A stretch of DNA of 64,000 nucleotides from Methylobacterium sp. B4. GTDB lineage: Bacteria; Pseudomonadota; Alphaproteobacteria; Rhizobiales; Beijerinckiaceae. Below are positions 26,265 through 37,700 of this stretch, piece by piece (within the stretch, counting starts at the first letter, position 1; each line of letters opens with the position of its first letter). The stretch lies in assembly GCF_003201865.1 (NCBI RefSeq), contig NZ_QJJJ01000004.1, positions 62,001 through 126,000 on the forward strand, given 5' to 3'. The notes under the pieces are model-generated. The model did no database searches. It was not told the origin of the DNA and saw only the letters and a list, made by a program, of their open reading frames with translations. A program made the translations under genes and the position numbers.

Positions 26265-26999
26265 ATGCGTAACGATACCGAAGCGACCCTGGATCGTCCC
26301 GCGATGACTGACGGCCGTCCCAAGCTTTCCGATACGATCCGCAGCCATCTCGGCGATCACCTGCGCAGCGTCTACGACACGCTCGGCGCGGGCGAGGACA
26401 CTCCGGCCCGCTTCGCGGAGCTGATCGCCAAGCTCGAAGGCGCCCTGAAGGCGCAGGGCGAGCGGATCGACCCGGAATTCCGCAACGGGCTCCTGGCTGC
26501 GGTGCCGTCCCTGCGCGCCTTCGCCCTGTCGCTGACCTCGAACCCGGCCCGCTCCGACGACCTCGTGCAGGATACCCTGCTCAAGGGTTGGCAGCACCGC
26601 GCCCGCTTCCAGCCGGGCACCAACCTCAACGCGTGGCTCTTCACGATCCTGCGCAACATCTTCTACTCGGATCACCGCAAGCGCGTGCGTGAGGTCGAGG
26701 ATCAGGACGGCTCCTACGCCGCCCGCCTCGCCACCGCCCCGCATCAGGGCGACCGGCTCGATGTCGAGGATCTGCAATCGGCGCTCGCCAAGCTGCCGCC
26801 GGATCAGCGCGAAGCGCTCGTTCTGGTCGGTGCCGAGGGCGTTTCCTACGAGGAGGCAGCGACGATCATGGGCTGCAAGGTCGGCACGGTGAAGAGCCGC
26901 GTCAGCCGCGCCCGTGGGCGTCTGGCGGAGCTTCTCGGCTACGACGAGGAAGATCTTGGCTCCGACCGCTTCATCCAGTCGGCGATGCCGGACGCCTGA
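26265..26999 (+). CDS. EcfG-type sigma factor with N-terminal NepR-like segment
   Basis: Product of 244 residues. Residues ~80-225 are an ECF sigma factor: region 2 (LVQDTLLKGWQHR, AWLFTILRNIFYSDHRK) and region 4 (SALAKLPPDQREALVLVGAE, then YEEAATIMGCKVGTVKSRV), closest in look to the EcfG group that runs the alphaproteobacterial general stress response. Residues ~20-62 (LGDHLRSVYDTLGAGEDTPA, then RFAELIAKLEGAL) match the NepR anti-sigma pattern LG..LR..Y......P.RF..L...L, here fused in frame. The ATG at 26265 follows GAAGAG. Such a fusion could be auto-inhibited and released by PhyR. No phyR is in the window. Confidence 0.88.
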   Translation: MRNDTEATLDRPAMTDGRPKLSDTIRSHLGDHLRSVYDTLGAGEDTPARFAELIAKLEGALKAQGERIDPEFRNGLLAAVPSLRAFALSLTSNPARSDDLVQDTLLKGWQHRARFQPGTNLNAWLFTILRNIFYSDHRKRVREVEDQDGSYAARLATAPHQGDRLDVEDLQSALAKLPPDQREALVLVGAEGVSYEEAATIMGCKVGTVKSRVSRARGRLAELLGYDEEDLGSDRFIQSAMPDA

Positions 27000-27707
27000 A
27001 GCGCGCCGGCAAAGCGGATTCAAGGGATTCCAGCCGCCGAAGGCGGGGCGGTCGAGCGGAGAGCGCTCGGCCCGCCGCTGATTTCGAAGCGCCGTCCGTG
27101 AGACGGCAGCGAAAAGGCCGTCGACGCCCGCAGGACCCCATACGGCGTCCGTTCGATGGCCTTGGCTCGTCGCTTGAGCCGCCATCGCGAGCGATCCTGA
27201 AGCGCGACCTCACCGGATCGTTCGAAGGGAGGGACGGCTCCGCCTTGCCATGACGATCCGAGGCGATCGGATGGGGATGGTATCGGCGGTACCGGCACGC
27301 AGAGTTCCGGGACGCGTCCGACGCTTTCCAGAAACGCTTCGATTTCCGCCCAGTCGTCGCCGCTCGCGACAGGCGCATTGCAAAATCTGGCGCGACACGG
27401 CCGACCGCGTCGAGGATGTTCCGGACAGCGATCCCATCACCGCGTTATCCGGCTTTCGGGTCTCCCACAAAACTCCCGTCGCGCCGTCGGTGCGAGGGCG
27501 GTCGGTGGCCGGGCGTTCTGCGAGACACTTTCCGTCGGGCCGAGGTCGATCATCGGAAAGCTGCGATGAGACCAATCCGGCCGTAGGCCGAAGCGTTCGT
27601 GGATGGTGCGGATCGCGTCGGCGCAGGCTGAAAACTCTACGCTGACGCCCCGTCTCGGAACGCGAAGGACCGGCCGGCAGGACAAGCCCTGCCGGGCCGA
27701 TATCCGC
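27000..27707. other. Long intergenic region without a supported gene
   Basis: About 700 bases between the sigma factor and a minus-strand mucR. It contains a half copy of the REP-like element at 27212-27286. Short open frames exist on both strands but switch frame and show no conserved motif. A decayed gene around 27290-27420 is possible but cannot be shown. Confidence 0.5.
27212..27286. repeat. REP-like element, half copy (copy C)
   Basis: The segment carries cggctccgccttgccatgac followed by gatccgaggcgatcgg and ends in ggtatcgg. This is the reverse complement of the left half of the copy at 58974-59094 and the outer arm of the copy at 8299-8470. Confidence 0.65.
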
Positions 27708-28244
27708 TCATGCGGCCTTGCGGCGTCCGCCCGTCTTGCGGCCCTCACCGGATCCGGCGCTCTTGCGGCGCGGCTCGGGCGGCGTCTCGGACACCACCTC
27801 GTCGGCCGGCTCGGCCGTCTTCGTCGACGGCTTGCGGCGCTGCTGGCCGAGGCCGAGATCCTTGGCCAGCGCCGAGCGGGCGGCCGAGTAGTTCGAGGCA
27901 ACGGTCGGGTAATCCGTCGGCAGGCCGTAACGGCGGCGATAGCCCTCGATGTCGAGGCCGTGCGTCGTCAGGTGCCGCTTGAGCGTCTTGTAGGGTTTGC
28001 CGTCGATGAACGAGATCAGCGCGTCCGGCGTGATCGACTTCTTGACCTGAGCCGGGGTGGCGCGCTCGACTTCTTCTTCCTTCGGCGTCTGCGGGGCAGA
28101 GAGGCCGAGCAGGGCAGCATGGACCTGCGTGATCAGCGCCGGCAGCTCGGCCGAGGGAAGAGAATTGTTCGAGACATAGGCCGAGACGAGATCCGCCGCC
28201 AACTCGATCCGGTCGAGTTCTGGAACCTGACTGATATCCGACAT
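27708..28244 (-). CDS. mucR: MucR/Ros-family transcriptional regulator
   Basis: Product of 178 residues with the normal MucR start (MSDISQVPELDRIELAADLV). The DNA-binding core is KSITPDALISFIDGKP, YKTLKRHLTTHGLDIEGY, RRRYGLPTDYPTVASNYS. Compared with Ros of Agrobacterium the two zinc cysteines are Ser and Asp, while the following histidines are kept. MucR-type proteins are global, AT-preferring repressors that usually autoregulate, controlling exopolysaccharide, motility and cell-cycle genes in Rhizobiales. The upstream 340 bases are AT-richer than average, consistent with autoregulation. Lys/Arg-rich C-terminus. Confidence 0.92.
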   Translation of the reverse strand: MSDISQVPELDRIELAADLVSAYVSNNSLPSAELPALITQVHAALLGLSAPQTPKEEEVERATPAQVKKSITPDALISFIDGKPYKTLKRHLTTHGLDIEGYRRRYGLPTDYPTVASNYSAARSALAKDLGLGQQRRKPSTKTAEPADEVVSETPPEPRRKSAGSGEGRKTGGRRKAA

Positions 28245-28583
28245 TTCAAAAGATCCTGGTTTGCCCCTCGTTCTTTTGAACTAAAAGGATGGACGAAAGT
28301 TTCAAGACCGTTTTCGCCCGTTTTCCCGGAAAGCGATTGCAAAACTGAGGAAAAGATCCCGTTTGGGCGATATTTCCGCCGATCAGGCGCCGTCGGAACC
28401 GGCTAGATCGCTGCTTAAGGTGACTCATACAAGCTGAGGTTTGATCAATCAGCTCGCTGCGTCCACTTGATTCGGCTTCCTCAACAAATCGTGAGAATGG
28501 CGCGTGGACTAGCCTGCGTCCTTGGAAGGTCCCGCCGGGTCACTCTAAGCTGCGAAGCCTTCGGGGTGCGTAAAACGGTGATG
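28245..28583. other. AT-richer promoter region upstream of mucR
   Basis: About 340 bases between mucR and the DUF-like gene at 28584. The part 28250-28480 is relatively AT-rich, with several A/T runs of the kind MucR proteins prefer. No gene is seen. Confidence 0.5.
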
Positions 28584-28991
28584 CTACGGGGACGGCTGCA
28601 GCGTCGGTCCGTTCCCGTGCGCCGCCGCCGTCCGGCGCCGCGCCGCGCGTTTCGGTTCGTCCGGCAGGGAGCAGCGATAGACCACGGCGTCCGGCGGACC
28701 GAGGGCGGCGTTGAGCGGGATCGTCACGGTGTCGCCGGAGAAGCGCCAGTTGCGGGTGCCGCGATCCCAGTAGAGCCACACCGTCGTCTCGTGGCCCTGC
28801 ACGTCGAACACGGCGGCCTTCTTCGACATCGCCCGGAGCGTGCGCGGCTCGTAGAGGCCCTTGCGGCGATAGGCGGCGCGCGAGGCCTCGTCCTGCCGGT
28901 CGACGAGGGTGTTCTGGACGATCTGCAGGGTCGCTCCGGGCTTGCGGAGGAACTTCTTGAAATCGCTCAGGGACCGCAAGACCACGGGCAT
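28584..28991 (-). CDS. Conserved hypothetical protein
   Basis: Product of 135 residues; family not recognised. The N-terminus MPVVLRSLSDFKKFLRKPGA is followed by basic helices (DEASRAAYRRKGLYEPRTLR), then beta-rich sequence (VFDVQGHETTVWLYWD, WRFSGDTVTIPL). The C-terminal ~25 residues are low-complexity. Codon usage and a clean ATG support coding. Transcribed toward mucR, with about 340 bases between. Confidence 0.65.
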   Translation of the reverse strand: MPVVLRSLSDFKKFLRKPGATLQIVQNTLVDRQDEASRAAYRRKGLYEPRTLRAMSKKAAVFDVQGHETTVWLYWDRGTRNWRFSGDTVTIPLNAALGPPDAVVYRCSLPDEPKRAARRRTAAAHGNGPTLQPSP

Positions 28992-29217
28992 GGCGGCTAT
29001 CCAGTCTTCAAGTCACGGACGCATCCTGCGTTGACGTGGGGACTCTAGTTGTCCTGCGATGACGGTTGTGCCCCACCCCGAAGGAGGTCGGGCCCAGATA
29101 TCCACCGGATTCCCGCGCCGTCCACAGGAGTCGCGCCGGCTCGGCCCCGCCCGCCGCGCGCCGATCCGTCCGCGGCCCCGGCTTGACCCGCCGGCCCGGC
29201 TCGGGCGTTTAGGGGCC

Positions 29218-30393
29218 ATGCTGCTCCCCTTCTTCACGGGCCTGCGCGAGGCCCGCGTGCCGGTCTCCCTGCGCGAGTATCTGACGCTGTTGCAGGCGAT
29301 GGAGCGCGACCTCGCCGGCAAGCGCGTCGAGGAATTCTACTTCCTCGCCCGCACCGTCCTGGTGAAGGACGAGGCGCATCTCGATCGCTTCGACCGGGTC
29401 TTCGCCTCCGTGTTCAAGGGGCTGGAAGTCATGGGGGAGGCGGTCGAGCCCGCGCCGATCCCCGAGGAATGGCTGAGCAAGCTCGCCGAGAAATACCTGA
29501 CGGAAGAAGAGAAGGCCGAGCTGAAGGCGCTGGGCTGGGACAAGCTGTTCGAGACCTTGAAGCAGCGCCTGGCCGAGCAGAAGGAGCGCCACCAGGGCGG
29601 CTCGAAATGGATCGGCACCGGGGGCACCTCGCCCTTCGGCGCCTACGGCTACAACCCGGAAGGCATCCGCATCGGCCAGGACGGCAACCGCAACTTCCGC
29701 GCGGTGAAGGTCTGGGACCGGCGCGAGTTCAAGGATCTCGACGATTCCCGCGAACTCGGCACCCGCTCCATGCGGGTGGCGCTGCGCCGCCTGCGCCGCT
29801 TCGCCCGCACGGGGGCGGCCGACGAACTGGATCTCGACGGCACGATCCGCGAGAGCGCCCGCAAGGGCTTCATCGACGTGCGGCTACGGCCCGAGCGGCG
29901 CAACGCGGTGAAGGTGCTGCTCTTCCTCGATGTCGGCGGCTCGATGGACTGGCACGTGGAAATGGCAGAGGAACTGTTCTCGGCCGCGCGCTCCGAGTTC
30001 AAGCACTTCGCGCATTACTACTTCCACAACTGCCCCTACGAGGCGGTGTGGACGCAGAACCATCGCCGCCACGACGAGCGCATCCCGCTGCTCGACGTGA
30101 TCCGCACCTATCCGTCGGATTACCGCGTGGTGTTCGTGGGCGACGCCTCCATGAGCCCCTACGAGATCGCCCATCCCGGGGGATCGGTGGAGCACTGGAA
30201 CGAGGAAGCCGGCGAGGTCTGGCTCGGGCGCGTCCTCGATCACTTCCCGAAGGCCGTCTGGCTCAATCCCGTCCCGGCCGAGCACTGGGCCTATACGCAG
30301 TCGATCGGCATGGTGCGCCGGATCGTTTCGGATCGGATGTTCCCGCTGACGCTCGAAGGGCTCGACGGCGCGATGCGGGCGCTGCTGCGCTAG
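29218..30393 (+). CDS. VWA-domain protein (CoxE-like)
   Basis: Product of 391 residues. The N-terminal ~200 residues are helical and charged; the C-terminal von Willebrand A-like domain starts near residue 235 with the MIDAS-type motif LFLDVGGSMDWH, followed by FAHYYFHNCPYEAVW and VVFVGDASMSPYEIA. CoxE-type VWA proteins usually act with a MoxR-family AAA ATPase in maturing metalloenzymes; no such ATPase adjoins here. Start ATG at 29218; the frame is open upstream but not protein-like. Confidence 0.88.
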   Translation: MLLPFFTGLREARVPVSLREYLTLLQAMERDLAGKRVEEFYFLARTVLVKDEAHLDRFDRVFASVFKGLEVMGEAVEPAPIPEEWLSKLAEKYLTEEEKAELKALGWDKLFETLKQRLAEQKERHQGGSKWIGTGGTSPFGAYGYNPEGIRIGQDGNRNFRAVKVWDRREFKDLDDSRELGTRSMRVALRRLRRFARTGAADELDLDGTIRESARKGFIDVRLRPERRNAVKVLLFLDVGGSMDWHVEMAEELFSAARSEFKHFAHYYFHNCPYEAVWTQNHRRHDERIPLLDVIRTYPSDYRVVFVGDASMSPYEIAHPGGSVEHWNEEAGEVWLGRVLDHFPKAVWLNPVPAEHWAYTQSIGMVRRIVSDRMFPLTLEGLDGAMRALLR

Positions 30394-30461
30394 GACGCCC
30401 GTCGGCCCGTCGCGCTTGCCGATGGGGGCAAGGCCTGATCGCCGCCCGGCCGGGGGCCTCC

Positions 30462-30782
30462 TCAGCCCTGGCGGGCCGGGGTCGTCACGACGAGCCCGTC
30501 GAGTTCGGGCTTGACGCGGATCTGGCAGCACAGGCGCGAGGTCGCGCGCACGTCGGAGGCGAAGTCGAGCATGTCCTGCTCCATCGGCTCGGCCGGCCCG
30601 ACCTTGTCGGCCCAGGCCTCGTCCACGTAGACGTGGCAGGTCGCGCAGGCGCAGGCCCCGCCGCACTCGGCGTCGATCCCCGGGACGTTGTTGCGCATCG
30701 CCGTCTCCATGACGGTCGAGCCGACCTCACCGTCGATCGTGCGGGCCGTGCCGGCGTGATCGACGAAGGTGATCTTGGGCAT
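30462..30782 (-). CDS. 2Fe-2S ferredoxin, adrenodoxin type
   Basis: Product of 106 residues. Cluster ligands are visible in [15 protein letters not shown] (Cys-x5-Cys-x2-Cys) and in RLCCQIRV, where the fourth ligand lies. The EAMRNN-type helix ([16 protein letters not shown]) and the acidic DMLDFASDV region for partner docking are typical of adrenodoxin/putidaredoxin-like ferredoxins that deliver electrons to monooxygenases or Fe-S assembly. No obvious partner adjoins. Start ATG at 30782. Confidence 0.93.
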   Translation of the reverse strand: MPKITFVDHAGTARTIDGEVGSTVMETAMRNNVPGIDAECGGACACATCHVYVDEAWADKVGPAEPMEQDMLDFASDVRATSRLCCQIRVKPELDGLVVTTPARQG

Positions 30783-31000
30783 ACTTGGCTCCGGGACGTG
30801 TCGGCGTCCGCCAGCGATCCTTCAGGGGCGGCGTGGCGTCTGCTTGCGGGCGGCGGCGCCAGAAAGCAAGCGGGAAGCCGGCGCTTTTCCGTCGCGCCCG
30901 TCGGCGTGCGGCCCGTCGCCTTCCTCGGCCGCGGCCGGCTCCGCGACGCTCTGGAAACCGGCCGAGTTCGCGGCCCGTCGGCGCGGAATGCGGCGAGCCC

Positions 31001-31366
31001 CTATGCTTCGAGCCCGAGGCCGCCGAGCACCGCCAGCGTCTCGGCGACCGCCATCCGCAGGCTCGCGAGCCCGGCCTTTGCGCCGCTGCGCGAGGCCGGT
31101 CCGCCGGTGCGCAGGTCCGTTTCGACCGCCGCGCTCGCCTGCGCCACCTGCATCGCCCCGACGCCGAGGGCCGCGCCCTTGAGGGTGTGGGCGAGATCGG
31201 CCCGCTCGCCGACGGGGCGGCCCTCGTCGAGGAGGGGCGGCAGCAGGCGGCGGCACTGATCCTCGAACAGGCTCAGCACCTCCCGGGCGAGATCGGCGTC
31301 GCCGAAGGTCTGCGCGTCGAGATGCGCGCGGTCGAGCAGGGGGGCGGGCTGGTCCTGTTCACTCAC
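31001..31366 (-). CDS. Hpt-domain phosphotransfer protein
   Basis: Product of 121 residues from a GTG at 31366. A four-helix histidine phosphotransfer domain is recognisable: AREVLSLFEDQCRRLLPPLL and then ERADLAHTLKGAALGVGAMQ, where the His before TLKG is the phosphorylation site. The frame is open upstream to 31492, but that part is not Hpt-like. It has no kinase neighbour, so it is an orphan relay protein, possibly linked to polar or cell-cycle signalling given the giant polar-growth gene next door. Confidence 0.8.
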   Translation of the reverse strand: MSEQDQPAPLLDRAHLDAQTFGDADLAREVLSLFEDQCRRLLPPLLDEGRPVGERADLAHTLKGAALGVGAMQVAQASAAVETDLRTGGPASRSGAKAGLASLRMAVAETLAVLGGLGLEA

Positions 31367-31745
31367 ATCTCGTCTCGCGAGGATCTGCGGAAAGTCCTGA
31401 GTGCCGAAAGGTCCTGGGTGCCGGAAAGGGTGCCGGGCCCGCCGACGCGCGCCGTTCCCGCGATCGGCCTGTGGGCGGCGGACGCTATCCACAGGGCAGG
31501 CACGGCGCGCCCGTACCCGTTTAAGGCTTCCCGCGTCAGAACTTGAAGCGGGCGTCCGCGGTCGGAGCCCGGCGTGGTAACCATTCCGTTAAGGTTTCTT
31601 GGGTGCGCCGGCCCGATCGGGTATCGGGGGCGTGATCCAAGGGTCTAAAGTTCCCGAGGACTTCGGGTAAATCCGTCTCCACTGCGGAGGGCGCGTGCGA
31701 CGGCGCATCCTCCCCCAGTGGACGGCGATGCGTACGAGGCGTTGC
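31367..31745. other. Promoter region upstream of the giant coiled-coil gene
   Basis: The 379 bases between the Hpt gene and the giant gene (divergent) hold both promoters. Two TTAAGG-type sequences (near 31522 and 31588) resemble CtrA half-sites but do not form the full TTAA-N7-TTAA. A GAGGCG ribosome-binding site precedes the ATG at 31746. No gene is seen. Confidence 0.45.
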
Positions 31746-34700
31746 ATGGCCACCGAGAAGAAGCTGAAAGATCCGGCGGAGGCGGCCCTCTCCGCGATCG
31801 AGCAGGCTTTGAATCTGGACATCCCGGCACCGGGCGAGAACGCCCGCGTCGAGCCGCGCCTGCCCGATGTCGGCGACGGCGATCCCCTGACCGATCCCTT
31901 CGCCGAGGCCGGGAACCGCCGCACCCCGAATCTCGACATCGACACGGGCGCCCCCGATCTGCCGCCGCCGGAGCGCGGGCGCTCGCGCCGCGAGGGCGGG
32001 CTCCTGCCGCCGGACCGCTCGCTGGTGGCCAACGACGACCGCCAGAACATCGGCATCCTGCAGCAGACGCTGCGGGTGCGCCCCTCGCGCAAGCCCTATC
32101 TCGTGGCCGGGATCGCCTCCTTCCTCTGGCTCAACGGCCTCGTGGCGCTCGCCTGGAACCAGTCCGGCGGCGACCTGAAAGCCTTCATCACGGGGCTCAC
32201 CGCGCTCCAGGCGGCGGTGGTGGCCACGGCCATCGCCGGGCCGATCGTGCTCTTCCTCATCACGGCGATGCTGGCCGTGCGCGCCCACGAGATGCGCCTC
32301 GTCGCCCGCGCCGTCGGCGAGGTGGCGATCCGTCTGGCCGAGCCGGAAAGCTTCTCGACCGACGCCGTGCTGACCATGTCGCAGACGGTGCGCCGCGAGG
32401 TCGCCGCGGTCGGCGACGGCGTGGAGCGGGCGCTCGCCCGGGCGGGCGAACTCGAAACGCTGGTGCGCGGCGAGATCTCGACCCTGGAGCGGGCCTATTC
32501 CGACAACGAGATCCGCATCCGCACCCTCGTGGACGAGCTGATCGCCCAGCGCGAATCCATCGTCGCCAATGCCGACCGGGTGCGCGGGGCCATCACCGGC
32601 TCGCACGAGAACCTGTCGACCGAACTCGATGGCGCCGCCGAGCGCATCGTCGCGGCCATCAACGGCGCGGGCGAGCGCGTCACCGGCGCGCTCGACGCCC
32701 GCGGCACCGAGATCACCGCGGCGCTGAGCGAGGTCGGCGAGCGGGTCGTCGGCAACGTCTCGACGCGCGGCGACGACCTGATCCGCCAGCTCAACGCCAC
32801 GAGCGAGGGCGTGCGCGGCGGCCTCGAAGAGATCGGCGGCACGCTGACCGCCACGCTCCAGCAGCGCGCCGACGAGGTCACCCAGGCCTTCGAACGCACC
32901 GGCGGCGCCCTGACCCGGACGCTGGCCGACAATGCCGGCTCCGTCGCAAAATCGCTCTCCGAGACCGGCGCGAGCCTGATCGAGGCCCTCGACCGCCACG
33001 GCGGCGCCGTGCGCGAGACCTTCGAGCGCTCGACCAAGGGCCTGGAGGACGCCTTCCTCTCGCGCGGCAACGAGCTGACCGAGCGCTTCGCCCAGACCGG
33101 CGGCACGATCACCGCCCGCTTCGCCGAGACCGGCGAGGGCCTGAGCCGCCACTTCGCCGCCACGGGCGCCGCGATCTCCGACGACATCGCCGCCCGCGGC
33201 GCCCTGCTGCGCACCGAGATCGAGGCCGCCGGCACCGGCGTCTCCGAGCTGATCGAGGGCCGCGGCCGCGACGCGCAGGCCGCCCTGGCGCTCGCCGCCG
33301 GCAGCGTGGCCGACAGCTTCTCGACCCGCCTGGACAGCGTCCGCGACGACTTCCTGGCCGCCGCCACCCGCGCCGCCGACACCATGGATGGCCGCGGCCT
33401 GGAGCTGGCCGGACGCATCGAGGCTGCGGCCTCGCGCGTCGACGACACCATCACCGTCCAGGGCGGCGCCCTCGCCGCGGGGCTCGACGCCGCGGGCGAG
33501 CGCGTGGCCGAACTCATGAGCGGACGGGCGGCGGGCGCCGCCGCGACGGTCGCGCAGGCGCTGGCCGGCCTCGAAAGCGCCTTTGCCGACCGCGCGAGCG
33601 GCACCGCCGAGAGCCTGCGCGAGACGATCGAGCGCCTCGGCCGCGATCTCGAAATCCAGGCCGGCACGGCCCATGACGGCATCCGCCGCAACGCCGAGAC
33701 GGCGACCGCCGCCGTCGGCGCCAGCGTCGAGGAGGCCGAGCGCCGCCTGCGCGCAGCCTCCGAGACCCTGGGTGGGACGCTGACCGACCGGGCGACCGAA
33801 TCCGCCGCGCTGCTGCTGCGAACCGCCGAGGACACCACCGGCACCGCCAAGGCGCAGGCCGACGCCATGGCGTCGCGCTTCGCCGATGCCGCCGCCGCCC
33901 TGCGCCGTGCGGCCGACGAGGCTGCCGCCGCCGTCGAGACCCGCTCGAACGACGTGGTGACCCGCTTCCGCAGCGCCGCCGAGCGCGTCGGGGGCGAGCT
34001 GGACGGGCGCACCGAGGCCGCCTCGCAGGCGCTGCACGCCGCGATCCAGCGCATGGCCGACGAACTCTCGGCCCGCAGCGCCGAGGCCACCGGCGCGCTG
34101 GCGCTCGCCGCCGCCCATGCCGGCGGCGAGGTCGGCACACGCACCGACCAGTCGATGCAATCGCTTCAGGACCTCCTGCGGCAGGTGGCCGACGAGATTG
34201 CGGTCCGCGGCGCCGAGGCGACCGTGGCCCTCTCCCTCGCGGCGGCCCAGGCCGGCGGCGAGATCGGCAGCCGGGCCGACCAGTCGGCGCAGGGCCTGCG
34301 CGACCTCCTGCGTCAGGTCTCCGAGGAGATCGACACCCGCAGCGCCGAGGCGACGGATGCGCTCGCCCGGACGGCGCAGCGGGTCGGCGGCGAAGTCGGC
34401 GGTCGTACGGAAGAGTCGCTGCGCGCCCTGCGCGACACGCTCGCCCGGGTCGGCGAGGAGCTGGCCACCCGCAGCACCGAGGCCACGGCGGCGCTCGCCC
34501 GCGCGGCCGAAGAGGCCGGCGGCACGGTCGGCGGCCGCACCGAGGACGCACTCGCGACCCTGCGCGAGACCTTGCGCCGCCTCGGCGAGGAGATCGCCGC
34601 CCGGGGCGCAGCCGTCACCGAAACCCTGTCGCGCACCGCGGAAGGGGTCGGCTCCGACCTGTCCGCCCGGCTCGGCGCCCTGGAGGAGGGCTTCGGCCAG

Positions 34701-37700
34701 CACGGCCGCGGCGCCGCCGCGCTGATCGCGGACCAGTCCGACGAGGCCCAGGCCCGGTTGGAGGGCACTGGCCGCGAGGTCATGCTCGCCATCGCCGGCC
34801 ACGTCTCGCGCGTCGGCGACACGCTCCACCGCAGCCACGCCGCCTTCGTCGAGACCGCCGACAGCCGCGCCCGCGCGGTGGAGGATGCGCTGGGCAGCCG
34901 CCTGGCCGCGCTGCAGGAGACCATCGCCCGCGGCGACATCCTCGCCGACCGGATCGCCGGCAGCACGCAGGCGCTCGGCGACACCTTGGGATCGCGCCTC
35001 GCGGAGGTGGACCGCATCATCGCCGTGCAGGGCAACGCCCTGGCCGAGTCCCTCGCCGAGCGCGCCCGCCTCGCCGGCGAGACCGTCGGCGCGCGGCTGG
35101 CGGAAATGGAGACCTTGTCGACCCAGCGCGCCGCAGAGATCGACGAGCGTTTCGCCTCGCTGCTCGGCCATGTCGACACCCGGCTGGGTGCGCGCGCCAC
35201 CGCGCTCAACGAGGCGCTGGTGCAGCGCGCGGCCGAGATCGCCCGGACTCTCGAGGAGGGCAACCGCACCCTGGCCGGCAGCCTCGACCGGCGCGCCGAC
35301 GGCGCCGCGCAGGACATCGCCGAGCGCGGCCGTGCGGTGGGCGACGCCCTCGCCGCTCGCGCGGCGGACATCTCCGAGCGCCTCGACCGCAGCACGCAGG
35401 ATCTCGCCCGCCGCCTCGACGAGGGCGCGCAGCGCCTGGACGACGGCGTGGTCGCCCGCCTCGACGGCCTGACCGGAACCCTGGAGGAGCGCGCCCGCCA
35501 GCTCGACGAGACCTTCGGCATCCAGGCCCTGGAGGCCGTGCGCCTGATCGAGAGCCGCACCCGCAGCATCGACGGCGAGCTGACCGGCCGCATCCGCGAG
35601 CTCGTCGCCTTGGTGGAGAACCGCAGCGGCGGGGCCGCCCAGGCGCTCGGCGGCCATGTCGAGGCGATCGCCCGCCTGTTCGACGAGCGGGCCGAGAGCC
35701 TCGCTCACCTGTTCGACGAGCGCGGCGGCGCCCTCTCCGCCGATCTCGACCAGCGCGGCCGCGCGGCCATGGACGGGCTCGATGCCCGCCTGTCGGAGAT
35801 CGGGCAGGCCCTGGATCAGGGCGGCGCCTCGCTCGCCGCCCTGCTGGATCGCCGCGGCACCAGCCTACTCGCCGGCCTGCGCGACGTGATGGGCCAGCTC
35901 GACGCCCTGCTCGGCGACGGCGCCGGCCGCCTCGGCCAGGCGCTGGACGGCCACGCCCACGAGATCCGGACCACGCTCGACAGCCGCACGGACGACCTGC
36001 GCGGCCTGATCGAGGGCGGTGCCGGCCGGGTGCGCGGCGAACTCGATGCCGGCCTCGGCGCGCTCGACGCGGCGCTGGAGGAGCGCGCCCGCACGGTGCG
36101 GGACGTGCTCGACACCCGCACGAACGAGATCCGCGCCACGCTCGACAGCCGCACGGACGACCTGCGCGGCCTCGTCGACGGCAGCGCCGGACATGTGCGC
36201 GGCGAGTTCGATGCCGGGCTCGACGCCCTGCGCGCGGCGCTCGAGGAGCCGGCCCGCACGGTGCAGGACCTGCTCGATAGCCGTGCCGGCGAGCTCCGCA
36301 CGATGCTCGACCACCGCACCGGCGAGATCCGCGGACTTCTCGAACATCGCACCGACGACCTGCGGACGACCCTGGAGGAGCGCACCCGCGCGGTGCAGGA
36401 CGTGCTCGACCACCGGGCGGACGAGATCCGCGGGATGCTCGACCACCGCACTGACGACATGCGGGCGACCCTGGAGGAGCGCACCCGTGCGGTGCAGGAC
36501 GTGCTCGACCGCCGCGCGGGCGAGATCCGCGGGCTGCTCCAGACCCATGCCGGCGCGCTCGACGAGAGCTTCCAGGGCCGCGTCCAGCCGCTTCAGGACG
36601 CGCTGCGCGAGGGTGCCCGCGCCTTCATCGAGACGCTGGAAGGCGGCATCGGCCGCGCGACGGGCGAGGTGGAGACCCGCACGAAGGCTCTGACCTCCCT
36701 GTTCGACGAGCGCCTGGGCGTGCTCGGGGACCTCGTGGACGGCCGCGGCCAGCAGATCGCGCGCACCGTCGAGACCCGGGCGCAGGAGCTGCGCACCCTG
36801 TTCGACGAGATCCTCGCCACCCTCGACACCCTGGTCGACGACCGCTCGACGGCCCTGACCGGCCGCCTCGACGCGCAGACCAAGGCGATGACGGCGGTGT
36901 TCGACGAGCGTATGCGCAGCCTCGACGGACTGGTCCAGAGCCGCGGCGGCGAGTTCGCCCGCCTCGTGGAGACCCAGGCCGCGACCCTGTCGCAATCGGT
37001 GGATGCCCGCAGCGAGGCCTTCACCAGCCGCATCGATGCGCGCCTGCGCGCCTTCGCCACCGTGGTCGCCAGCCGCGCCGACGCCCTCGCCGAGGCCTTC
37101 GACGAACGCCAGGACGCCTACGCGGCCCTGATCGACCAGGGCACGGCGCGGATGGGTGCTGCCCTGGAGGAGCGCGCCCGCAGCCACGTCGCCCAGATCG
37201 AGTCGGCCGAGGAGCGCCAGCGGGCGGTCGCGGCCCTGATCGAGGAGGGTACGGCCCGCATGGTCGCGGCCCTGGACGAGCGCGCCCGGCATCAGGCCGC
37301 CTTGGCCGAGGGCTTCGAGGGGCAGCGGGAGGCCTATACGAGCCTGATCGAGCAGGGCACCGCACGGATGGTGGCCGCGCTGGAGGAGCGCGCCCGCCGC
37401 CAAGCCGTCCTGGCCGAGGCCTTCGACCGTCAGAAGGAGGCCTACGCGGCCCTGGTCGACGGCGGCACGGCCCGGATGGTCGCCGCCCTCGACGCGCGCA
37501 CCGAGCGGCAGGCGGAGCTCGCCGAGAGCTTCGACGAGCGCCAGAACGCCTACGGGGCCCTGGTCGAGGCGGGCATCACCCGGATGAACGGCATGCTCGA
37601 CGAGCGCGCCCGACGCCACGCCGCCCAGGTCCAGGAGCATGCCGACGCGCTCGCCGAGGCGCTGGACCGGCGCAACGCCGAGCTGTCGCGCCTCATCGAC

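Noticed and set aside
27290..27645. Possible decayed gene after the sigma factor
   Set aside because: Short stretches on the minus strand look protein-like but switch frame and match no family I recognise; not enough to call a pseudogene.
31508..31600. CtrA-binding sites upstream of the giant gene
   Set aside because: Only separate TTAAGG half-sites are present; the full TTAA-N7-TTAA is not formed.
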